Below are positions 41,425 through 48,001 of a stretch of 64,000 bases of DNA, in pieces. Numbering within the stretch: position 1 is the stretch's first letter; each line of letters starts with the position of its first letter. The notes beneath the pieces are model-generated. The model was not told the origin of the DNA, ran no database searches, and worked only from the letters and a program-made list of their open reading frames with translations. Made by a program: the position numbers and the translations under genes. Source of the stretch: Clostridiales bacterium (GTDB taxonomy: Bacteria; Bacillota; Clostridia; Christensenellales; UBA1242); contig CAKJYJ010000003.1 in assembly GCA_918262735.1 (NCBI GenBank), positions 334,883 through 398,882 of the forward strand, read 5' to 3'.

Positions 41425-41453
41425 ATTATACAAAATTTAATATAAAAAGACAA
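41425..41453 (-). promoter_or_regulatory. promoter of rarA (leaderless)
   Basis: Minus-strand TTGTCT (41448-41453), 17-nt spacer, TATAAT (41425-41430). The expected start point coincides with the GTG at 41415-41417. Confidence 0.75.
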
Positions 41454-41505
41454 GAGTATAGTAAAAAAAACTTTCCAATTAATTATAATTTTTAACAAAA
41501 AATAG

Positions 41506-41534
41506 TTGACACAGCATAAAAATATATGTATACT
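41506..41534 (+). promoter_or_regulatory. promoter of the tRNA cluster
   Basis: TTGACA (41506-41511), 17-nt spacer, TATACT (41529-41534), 18 bases before tRNA-Gly. Confidence 0.88.
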
Positions 41535-41552
41535 AATCGGGTAATTGTTCGT

Positions 41553-41627
41553 GCGGGAGTGGCTCAGTGGTAGAGCGTTGCCTTGCCAAGGCAAATGTCG
41601 CGAGTTCGAATCTCGTCTTCCGCTCCA
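41553..41627 (+). tRNA. tRNA-Gly (GCC)
   Basis: Complete cloverleaf: acceptor GCGGGAG with CTTCCGC, anticodon arm TTGCC/GGCAA with loop TTGCCAA (anticodon GCC at 41585-41587), T arm with GTTCGAATC, discriminator T and encoded CCA. Confidence 0.97.
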
Positions 41628-41678
41628 TTAAAATTAAAACCAATAGTGGTATTTGCAAACATCCCTTGTTTGCTACGT

Positions 41679-41752
41679 GGTACCTTCGCCAAGTGGTAAG
41701 GCCAGGGTCTGCAAAACCCTTATCCCCAGTTCGAGTCTGGGAGGTACCTCCA
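41679..41752 (+). tRNA. tRNA-Cys (GCA)
   Basis: Acceptor GGTACCT/AGGTACC, anticodon arm AGGGT/ACCCT with loop CTGCAAA (anticodon GCA), discriminator T as usual for Cys, encoded CCA. Folds fully. Confidence 0.97.
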
Positions 41753-41758
41753 ACATTT

Positions 41759-41845
41759 GCTGATGTGGCGGAATCGGCAGACGCAAGGGACTTAAAATCC
41801 CTCGGTAGCAATACCGTGCCGGTTCAAGTCCGGCCATCAGCACCA
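41759..41845 (+). tRNA. tRNA-Leu (TAA)
   Basis: Acceptor GCTGATG/CATCAGC, anticodon arm AGGGA/TCCCT with loop CTTAAAA (anticodon TAA), a long variable arm (CTCGGTAGCAATACCGT) typical of class II tRNAs, and encoded CCA at 41843-41845. Confidence 0.97.
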
Positions 41846-41850
41846 GAAAA

Positions 41851-41876
41851 AAACAAGATGAATTCTTGTTTTTTTT
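41851..41876 (+). terminator. terminator of the tRNA cluster
   Basis: AAACAAGA (41851-41858) pairs with TCTTGTTT (41864-41871), followed by T's to 41876. Confidence 0.88.
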
Positions 41877-42194
41877 GTGCCTTTTATCAAAGGCACTGTT
41901 AGAATTGTCATTCTAACCTGTTGCCTATCAGCGTTCGCTTCGCTCTCTGAACAGCACCAGAAACACTTTTGATATAGTTGTTTTTTTTTGACTTTCTTAT
42001 TCAGCACGGTTAGAATTGTTATTCTAACCTCTGGTGCCTATTACGAGGAGCAATGAGGCAAGCACAATGCCATCGGCTTTGTATTTGCCTAGGTGCGACG
42101 ACGCTAAAATCATTTATGTTTTTGAATAAATGTTATCAGCGCTCATTTCATTCGCTGAACATCACTCAGAAAGCAAGGTCATCTTGCTTTTTTT
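41877..42194 (+). repeat. hairpin-rich repeat array downstream of tRNA-Leu
   Basis: Two degenerate units. The 12-base tRNA-Leu tail CAGCACCAGAAA (41838-41849) recurs exactly at 41952-41963 before a weak hairpin and T9, and in degraded form at 42160-42172 before a good hairpin (AAGCAAG/CTTGCTT) and T run. A 21-base hairpin (GTTAGAATTGTCATTCTAACC) at 41898-41918 recurs with one change at 42009-42029. TATCAGCG followed by CTGAACA recurs at 41926/41947 and 42134/42155. Further perfect stems are GTGCCTTT/AAAGGCAC (41877-41896) and, imperfectly, AGGCAA/TTGCCT near 42056-42091. No coding is evident. Confidence 0.7.
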
Positions 42195-42219
42195 GTGCCT
42201 CTTTTAAGGGAATTTTAAG

Positions 42220-42233
42220 CCCCCCCCCCCGGG
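42220..42233 (+). repeat. 11-C homopolymer followed by GGG
   Basis: Eleven C's (42220-42230) then GGG, flanked by TTAAG and CTTAA so the block can fold back. It is intergenic. Very unusual in a sequence this AT-rich; the exact length may be a sequencing estimate. Confidence 0.8.
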
Positions 42234-42270
42234 ACTTAATCTTGTTGAAGTCTGAATGAACTATATGCTA

Positions 42271-42317
42271 AAAAAACTCAGCCAAAATATGCCTTCTAGA
42301 CATTATGGCTGAGTTTT
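42271..42317. terminator. bidirectional terminator at the end of the HD-GYP gene
   Basis: AACTCAGCCA pairs with TGGCTGAGTT around a 21-nt loop, with T-rich sequence after it on the plus strand and A6 before it (T6 on the minus strand). Confidence 0.75.
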
Positions 42318-42323
42318 ATATAT

Positions 42324-43688
42324 TTAACACATTTCCTCGAATGGTGTCATTGACTCTTTAAATAGTTCATCACCCATTTTCTCAACAATCTTCATTATAT
42401 CTGGGTCAAAATGTGTTCCACTTTCGGACATCATTATTTCAAGTGCCTCTTTGGGTGGAATTGATTTTTTGTAAACCCTAACAGAAACAAGAGCATCAAA
42501 AACATCTGCAATTGCCATTATTCTTGCAGAAAGTGGAATTTCCTCCCCTTTTAACCCTTGTGGGTAACCGGTTCCATCCCATCTTTCATGGTGATACATT
42601 GCAATCTGCTCTGCTGTGTGTAAGAAATCATCGTCTTCCATATTTGAAAAAATATCACGAATAACCTTTCCACCCTTAACAGTGTGAACCTTCATTTTTT
42701 CAAATTCTTCGCTTGTTAATTTCCCTGGTTTTAGAAGAATTGTGTCTGAAACAACAATTTTACCAACATCATGAAGCGGAGCGGTATTTTCAAACCTCAC
42801 TATTTCTTCATCTGATAGAATATCTTTATATTTATCATCTTGTTTCAATCTTTCTGCAATCATTTTAACATAACGTTTAGTTCTAACAACATGTTCGCCC
42901 GTTCCAATATCTCTGGTTTCAATTAACGTTGCCAAGGCATCAATAACATGCCCCTGCATTTTCGTTAATTGTTCCATTTCTTGATTGACTTTCTTGTCTA
43001 ATTCAACCTGCTTTTTTAACATATCCCCATTACGACGCGTTATTCCAAACACCAACAGAATAATAGCATTAACACCAAAAATTCTTGGTAAAACATAATG
43101 TGTAAACAGCTCTAACATTCTGCTGGATGTTGCAAGCGAAATTCGGTTTGAAAGTATTGCAAAATCCTCTTCAGACATCATTCCTTTAATAAAGTTTCTG
43201 TCGGCAGTTCCCAAAAAAAATGAACCATAAACGCCAACAAAAACTAGCAAAAACGACACAATCATAACCCAAGTAAATAGTTTTTTATCTGTGTGATATT
43301 GTGCAGCAACAAGTGGTGGAATTGCAACCAAAATTACAGCATGAAAAGAAAGTGCTACACACACAATTGCAATGCCTAAATATGTACTAGTTATAATTAA
43401 GTGCTTAAATAGTTCATTTTCTAAAATCTTTTTCTTTGATTTTTTAACCCTATCGTGAATTAAGAAAACAATTAGTGGAATTGATAGCAAAACAAAATCA
43501 ATAAGTGTGCATACACGCATAACCACAACCGGCACCTTAAATACTCCGATCTCATTTAAAACTTCCGAAATAAGAACAAACAAGCATAACACAAATAAAC
43601 ATCTTAAGTTAAAACGATTTGCATCTGCCTCCGCCTCAATATACAAAATATCTTCGGTTTGTTTTTTCTCATAATCTTTATTGTTCAT
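42324..43688 (-). CDS. membrane HD-GYP c-di-GMP phosphodiesterase
   Basis: A 454-aa protein. About six membrane helices in the N-terminal half (roughly residues 25-215) are followed by a coiled linker (VELDKKVNQEMEQLTKMQGHVIDAL in pieces) and an HD-GYP domain (about 255-440) with TRDIGTGEHVVRT, LHDVGKI, YHHERWDGTGYPQGLKGEEIP and ADVFDALV. All family metal and GYP residues are present, so it should hydrolyse c-di-GMP, opposing the diguanylate cyclase at 15.5 kb. The start is at 43688 (second ATG of a tandem pair, SD GAGGG); the frame reads open to 43907 but crosses the divergent promoter region. Confidence 0.9.
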   Translation of the reverse strand: MNNKDYEKKQTEDILYIEAEADANRFNLRCLFVLCLFVLISEVLNEIGVFKVPVVVMRVCTLIDFVLLSIPLIVFLIHDRVKKSKKKILENELFKHLIITSTYLGIAIVCVALSFHAVILVAIPPLVAAQYHTDKKLFTWVMIVSFLLVFVGVYGSFFLGTADRNFIKGMMSEEDFAILSNRISLATSSRMLELFTHYVLPRIFGVNAIILLVFGITRRNGDMLKKQVELDKKVNQEMEQLTKMQGHVIDALATLIETRDIGTGEHVVRTKRYVKMIAERLKQDDKYKDILSDEEIVRFENTAPLHDVGKIVVSDTILLKPGKLTSEEFEKMKVHTVKGGKVIRDIFSNMEDDDFLHTAEQIAMYHHERWDGTGYPQGLKGEEIPLSARIMAIADVFDALVSVRVYKKSIPPKEALEIMMSESGTHFDPDIMKIVEKMGDELFKESMTPFEEMC

Positions 43689-43715
43689 CATACCCTCATT
43701 ATCATATTTGTATAG

Positions 43716-43744
43716 AGTGTAACAAAAAAAAATTATTTTAGCAA
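43716..43744 (-). promoter_or_regulatory. promoter of the HD-GYP gene
   Basis: Minus-strand TTGCTA (43739-43744), 17-nt spacer with a T9 tract, TACACT (43716-43721). Confidence 0.6.
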
Positions 43745-43819
43745 GAAATAATAATAAAAAACAATCTTTATATAACGTCGTGCCAAACACAAAATGTGAG
43801 AAAAATAATAAAACCGGTA

Positions 43820-43848
43820 TTGACTTTGAACCACATCGCTGATATAAT
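43820..43848 (+). promoter_or_regulatory. promoter of the 127-aa gene
   Basis: TTGACT (43820-43825), 17-nt spacer, TATAAT (43843-43848). Confidence 0.8.
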
Positions 43849-43869
43849 ACGCCACAAGGAGATAAAATT

Positions 43870-44253
43870 ATGTGGATTGATGAAGCTGTAAAAAACATGT
43901 ATAACAATTACAATTATCTTTTTGAAGAGTTTTTAGACAAAAATGCATACAACAATATTAAAGTTTTGGGAAAAAACAAAGTTGGTGACACTGATGTTTA
44001 TGTTGTTAAGGCCAATCAATATGTTAAAAATATTGAAAGAACCTTTTATTTCGGAGACTTTTCTGTAATGACTGATTTAATGGATAATCAGAACTATGTA
44101 AGAAAAAATACAGATTTAATAAATGACATGTCTTGGGGTATAACAATATACTCAAAACTCAGCAAAGAAAATGCCAGAGAGTATAAAAGACAATTCAAAC
44201 AATATCATAGAAATAAAATGAAAGAAGATTCAGAGCACCTAAAAACTTTTTAA
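43870..44253 (+). CDS. hypothetical small soluble protein
   Basis: A 127-aa protein with no family I recognise. It has no signal peptide or membrane helix. Strands such as IKVLGKNKVGDTDVYVVKA and TFYFGDFSVMTDLM precede a basic helical C-terminus (SKENAREYKRQFKQYHRNKMKE). AAGGAG is 8 bases before the ATG, and it has its own strong promoter and perfect terminator, so expression is credible. It is transcribed divergently from the HD-GYP gene. Confidence 0.65.
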   Translation: MWIDEAVKNMYNNYNYLFEEFLDKNAYNNIKVLGKNKVGDTDVYVVKANQYVKNIERTFYFGDFSVMTDLMDNQNYVRKNTDLINDMSWGITIYSKLSKENAREYKRQFKQYHRNKMKEDSEHLKTF

Positions 44254-44265
44254 TAATTATAATTC

Positions 44266-44298
44266 AAAAAAAATACGAACTGAGTTCGTATTTTTTTT
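44266..44298. terminator. bidirectional terminator
   Basis: AAAAAAAATACGAAC pairs perfectly with GTTCGTATTTTTTTT around TGA, between convergent genes. Confidence 0.92.
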
Positions 44299-44332
44299 AT
44301 GTTTGTACACTAAGAACCATTATAAAGTAAAC

Positions 44333-45127
44333 TTATTCTTTTTGCATAGAGTTTGGAAATTTGGCCATTTTATATCTAATTTGGTATTCAATTTCCTCAT
44401 AATTGTTTATTTCTGAGTTTTTTAAATATTCAATTTGTTTATATGTTGGGCGTATTAACTCGCCACTCATACTGTAAGATAAAAGTGCAGCTATTTGAGA
44501 TGGCTTTAACAAGTCTTTCCTAATTTTAATCCATCCCTGTTGCTCTAACTCGTTTTCATATTTTTTGTGCACAAAATGTGACTGTTGAAGGTGCTCTTCG
44601 TTACTGCACCCATAAAACTCACCCTCTGGACTGAGCCAGCCTGTTTTGAAAGAATCATCATAAACATCTGTTCCTTTCCAGTCTAAATCTGACCAGTCAT
44701 TAGCTTCAACTATTGGTTTATTTGTTAAGTTAATATCCGATTGTTTTCCGCCAAAATAATTATAAACTGTTGCCCTATTGATTGGTGTGTTTACATCTAG
44801 TTTCCACCAATAATTTTGAACTTTAACAAAAGCATTTGAATGCGTCTTTAATTTGTAAAATTTCCTATTTTCTATTTCGTTTTTTATCATGTTAATAAAC
44901 TCATCTGCTGTTGAATAATACTTTTGATTAGGGTTCTTGGGGTCAAAATCATAATATGTATCAACAGTTATTTCTCTCTTTTCTATTAACAAAATATCGC
45001 TTTGAGTCTTTTTATTAACCCAATTTTTTGCCTTTTCCGCCTCATACAAATCGGTAAAACATGCCATTACATTTCCGCTTTGAGTATTTTTTATATTATA
45101 AACACTAAACAAAATATTGTTTGCCAT
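44333..45127 (-). CDS. hypothetical protein
   Basis: A 264-aa soluble protein. Its first third (FSVYNIKN, ACFTDLYEAEKAKNWVNKK, ILLIEKREITVDTYYD) looks like an alpha/beta domain. The last third contains GWLSPEGEFYGCSNEEHLQQS, then GWIKIRKD and RPTYKQIEYLKN, a pattern seen in uncharacterised Firmicutes proteins in which a 'W-x-SP-x-G-x-FY' strand precedes a His helix. No catalytic motif is certain. GTGAGGTG precedes the ATG, and it is 12 bases after the 85-aa gene, forming a two-gene operon. Confidence 0.6.
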   Translation of the reverse strand: MANNILFSVYNIKNTQSGNVMACFTDLYEAEKAKNWVNKKTQSDILLIEKREITVDTYYDFDPKNPNQKYYSTADEFINMIKNEIENRKFYKLKTHSNAFVKVQNYWWKLDVNTPINRATVYNYFGGKQSDINLTNKPIVEANDWSDLDWKGTDVYDDSFKTGWLSPEGEFYGCSNEEHLQQSHFVHKKYENELEQQGWIKIRKDLLKPSQIAALLSYSMSGELIRPTYKQIEYLKNSEINNYEEIEYQIRYKMAKFPNSMQKE

Positions 45128-45139
45128 ACTTACACCTCA

Positions 45140-45397
45140 CTATAATTTGCTATATATCTCTTTGGTTCTATTAACCGGAAAAGGAACTGTCTGTTCCATA
45201 ACGGATTTTTCTATTCTAATAACCACCCCGCGGGTAAGCACATTATGTTTACCATACGGAACAAGAACAGCATCTCCCACCTCTATTGAAATTTCACTAA
45301 AAGTATACCAACAGACTCCCAATTTTTCAACATCAACCAAAGCGTAGTTGTAAAACTTATTATTATGAATAAGCCCGCCCGATAAAGAATGAATCAT
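45140..45397 (-). CDS. small beta-barrel-like hypothetical protein
   Basis: An 85-aa protein with the central stretch VEVG-like 'IEVGDAVLVPYGKHNVLTRGVVIRIE', which resembles the SH3-like N-terminal beta segment of primosome protein PriA (3'-DNA-end binding part). That is a weak resemblance only. The start at 45397 has TGGAG 5 bases upstream; a GTG at 45403 is alternative. First gene of the operon with the 264-aa protein. Confidence 0.5.
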   Translation of the reverse strand: MIHSLSGGLIHNNKFYNYALVDVEKLGVCWYTFSEISIEVGDAVLVPYGKHNVLTRGVVIRIEKSVMEQTVPFPVNRTKEIYSKL

Positions 45398-45448
45398 CAA
45401 CACTCCACAAAACAGATTTTAAAGCAATTAATAAACTTTCTTTTTATT

Positions 45449-45477
45449 ATTATAACAAATATTAAATTCAATTTCAA
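45449..45477 (-). promoter_or_regulatory. promoter of the two-gene hypothetical operon
   Basis: Minus-strand TTGAAA (45472-45477), 17-nt spacer, TATAAT (45449-45454). Confidence 0.75.
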
Positions 45478-45498
45478 GATAAAAAAACACCAAAATAT

Positions 45499-45527
45499 TT
45501 GAATATTTTTAGTAAATGTGATATTTT
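45499..45527 (+). promoter_or_regulatory. promoter of the TtcA-like gene
   Basis: TTGAAT (45499-45504), 17-nt spacer, TATTTT (45522-45527), divergent from the previous promoter. It rules out the in-frame start at 45499. Confidence 0.5.
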
Positions 45528-45558
45528 TAGTAGAAACAAACACATTTACGGAGAAAAA

Positions 45559-46413
45559 ATGAAAGATACCTTAACTCAAAAAAACACAACAAAAGCATTT
45601 GATGTTGAAGAAAGCATAAGAAAGAAATTTCACACAACCATTTTTTCAAAATTTTGTAAAGCAATAAACGAGTATGAGCTGTTAAAGCCCGGCGATAAAG
45701 TTGCAGTTTGCATATCAGGCGGAAAAGACTCAATGCTCATGGCAAAACTATTCCAAGAATTAAAAAAACACAACAAATTCCCATTCGAGGTTGAATTTAT
45801 TGTTATGGACCCTGGGTATAATTCAAAAAACAGGACGCTTATTGAATCTAATGCAAACATGCTAGAAATACCGGTTCATATTTTTGAAACAGACATATTT
45901 GAAAATGTGGTTAATATTGATAAATCCCCTTGCTATCTTTGTGCTAGAATGCGCAGAGGAAATTTATATAAACAAGCAAAAGAATTGGGTTGCAATAAAA
46001 TTGCACTTGGCCACCACTATGATGACGTTATTGAAACAGTTTTAATGGGAATGCTATATGGTGCTCAAATCCAAACAATGATGCCTAAACTTCATAGCAC
46101 AAATTTTGAAGGTATGGAATTAATTAGACCATTGTATCTTATTAGAGAAAAAGACATAATTAGATGGAAAGAATATAACGGTTTGCAATTTTTGCAGTGT
46201 GCATGTAAATTTACAGACTTATCAACAAATCATAATGAGGAACTATCTAAAAGAAAGGTAATTAAAAATCTGATTGCAAAACTAAAAGAAGAAAACCCGC
46301 AAGTTGAAGCAAACATTTTTAGAAGCGTTGAAAATGTCAACTTGTCGACAATCATTGCATACAAAGATCAAGATAAAAAAAGACATAACTTTTTAGATAA
46401 TTACGACAATTAA
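45559..46413 (+). CDS. TtcA-family tRNA thiolation enzyme
   Basis: A 284-aa PP-loop ATPase. SGGKDSMLMAKLF (about residues 54-66) is the pyrophosphatase loop; CYLCARMRRG (CxxC) and a later CACKF give the three Cys positions that hold the iron-sulfur cluster in TtcA, and GHHYDDVIETVLM follows. TtcA makes 2-thiocytidine at tRNA position 32; Firmicutes paralogs of unknown target exist, so the exact modification is uncertain. SD CGGAG is 6 bases before the ATG at 45559. Confidence 0.82.
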   Translation: MKDTLTQKNTTKAFDVEESIRKKFHTTIFSKFCKAINEYELLKPGDKVAVCISGGKDSMLMAKLFQELKKHNKFPFEVEFIVMDPGYNSKNRTLIESNANMLEIPVHIFETDIFENVVNIDKSPCYLCARMRRGNLYKQAKELGCNKIALGHHYDDVIETVLMGMLYGAQIQTMMPKLHSTNFEGMELIRPLYLIREKDIIRWKEYNGLQFLQCACKFTDLSTNHNEELSKRKVIKNLIAKLKEENPQVEANIFRSVENVNLSTIIAYKDQDKKRHNFLDNYDN

Positions 46414-46423
46414 AATAGAATAG

Positions 46424-47845
46424 TTATAATAATTTTGACAAAAATTTATAAAAAAACACGTAATTTTTATATTTTTTTGTCAATTTTTTATATTTTTTGA
46501 TAGTAAGTGGCTCAGAATTGTTTTTATCTTCGTTGAAGATATTTATCATTTTTTCAACAGTTTTATCGTAAAAAAACACCGTGTTTTCAAAATTAAGATT
46601 AAACGAACGATTATCAAAATTACAGGTTCCAACAGAGCATACATTATCTACAATCAACATCTTTGAATGAATAAAACCATTATATAAGTATATGTTTATA
46701 TCTTCATATACTATTCTTTTTATAGTGTGCAATGTCATGCCATACACCAATTTTTTATCAGGCTTGCCAGGAATAATTATCTGTATATTCACCCCTCTAT
46801 TTTTTGCACCAATTAATTCATCTACTATCATTTTATCAATAATAAAATATGGCGTTTCAATACATATGTTCTTTTTGCTATTTTTTATCATATATTGATA
46901 AGTTTCTAAAATGTATTTCCTATCTTTTTCTGGTCCACTACAAACAACTTGAACTAAATCATTGCCATAATTCAACATTTTAGGAAAATATAAATTAGTC
47001 ATTAAACTATTAAGTTTGTTATTACTGGCAAATAAGTAATCATTTAGAAAAATATCTTGAAAGGCATAAACAGCCCCGCCCGTAAGACGAATTTGTGTGT
47101 CTCGCCAAGGAAATATTTTGGGATCTTTTCCCATGTGGTCATCTCTAATATTTATTCCACCAGTGTAGGCGACTTTACCATCAATAATTGCAATTTTTCT
47201 GTGGTTTCTGTAGTTTATTTTTGTGTTAATAAATTTTAAGTATGGTGGAAAAAAAGAAACAACGTTCACGCCATTACTTTTAAGATTATTCCAAAAACTA
47301 GATGATGTTTTTTGAGATCCAAAACTATCATACAGAACATTAACAAGCACACCTTCTTGTGCTTTTTTTATTATAACATTCGAAATCCTTTTACCCACCT
47401 CATCATCCGCAAATATATAAAATTGCAGATTGATTGAACTTGTTGCATTTAACAAATCCTTTTCTAAATCATTAACAAAACTCTCTCCTTGTGTATACAC
47501 CCTTACATCGTTCAATTTCCAACTATTAAATCCATTTCTGTTTATATATTCAAAAACCCGCCTCTTAAACCCTAAAAGCCCTCTTATATTTGTGTGTTTA
47601 TAGTTTTTATACCAATCCGTTTGCCTTAGATATATCTTTGTTTTATTCTTTTTTTGTTTAATTTGTGCTCTTGCCTTAATCTTTAATGAATTACCAAACA
47701 ATAAATATAAACTAAATCCAATAATTGGAAATGTAAGAGTTATTATAAACCAAAATAGCAATGGTTTTGTATTGTTCCTCTCATACAGAATAACAATAAA
47801 GCTAAAACACATATTTAGCGTTATTAATAAATATATTATCAGCAA
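46424..47845 (-). CDS. cls: cardiolipin synthase (phospholipase D family)
   Basis: A 473-aa Cls. Two N-terminal membrane helices (about residues 1-20 and 28-50) precede two PLD domains, with NYRNHRKIAIIDGKVAYTGG and IHSKMLIVDNVCSVGTCNFDNRS as the two HKD motifs. It condenses phosphatidylglycerol into cardiolipin at the membrane. The best available start is a TTG at 47845; an in-frame TAA lies about 10 codons upstream and no ATG precedes the first helix, so the start is uncertain and its SD is poor. Confidence 0.92.
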   Translation of the reverse strand: MLIIYLLITLNMCFSFIVILYERNNTKPLLFWFIITLTFPIIGFSLYLLFGNSLKIKARAQIKQKKNKTKIYLRQTDWYKNYKHTNIRGLLGFKRRVFEYINRNGFNSWKLNDVRVYTQGESFVNDLEKDLLNATSSINLQFYIFADDEVGKRISNVIIKKAQEGVLVNVLYDSFGSQKTSSSFWNNLKSNGVNVVSFFPPYLKFINTKINYRNHRKIAIIDGKVAYTGGINIRDDHMGKDPKIFPWRDTQIRLTGGAVYAFQDIFLNDYLFASNNKLNSLMTNLYFPKMLNYGNDLVQVVCSGPEKDRKYILETYQYMIKNSKKNICIETPYFIIDKMIVDELIGAKNRGVNIQIIIPGKPDKKLVYGMTLHTIKRIVYEDINIYLYNGFIHSKMLIVDNVCSVGTCNFDNRSFNLNFENTVFFYDKTVEKMINIFNEDKNNSEPLTIKKYKKLTKKYKNYVFFYKFLSKLL

Positions 47846-47923
47846 ATATCTTAACCCAAAATCCTCTTTTTATTAATTTACACAGAAAAACGATCACTTC
47901 GCCCCCGTTATTATTTTTGTCAC

Positions 47924-47954
47924 AAAAAAATCTAGGCGAATTTCTCCGCCTAGA
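47924..47954 (-). terminator. terminator of the giant surface-protein gene
   Basis: Minus-strand TCTAGGCG and CGCCTAGA form a perfect 8-bp stem, with seven T's after it (47924-47930). Confidence 0.88.
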
Positions 47955-48001
47955 AATTATTGGCTTTTATTTACACTATTATTCCACCAAACAAGTCTTA
48001 A

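Noticed and set aside
41418-41594. N-terminal extension of RarA to the first in-frame ATG
   Set aside because: It crosses a consensus promoter and runs antisense to tRNA-Gly; the extra residues are Phe/Ile-rich with no family support.
41533-41902. Open frames over the tRNA cluster on both strands
   Set aside because: They consist mostly of tRNA sequence; three intact cloverleafs explain the region.
41877-42194. CRISPR array
   Set aside because: Repeats are two or three degenerate copies of unequal spacing with internal hairpins, without regular spacers or cas genes.
43692-43907. N-terminal extension of the HD-GYP protein
   Set aside because: It overlaps the divergent promoter region and the start of the opposite gene; the tandem ATG at 43688/43691 has an SD.
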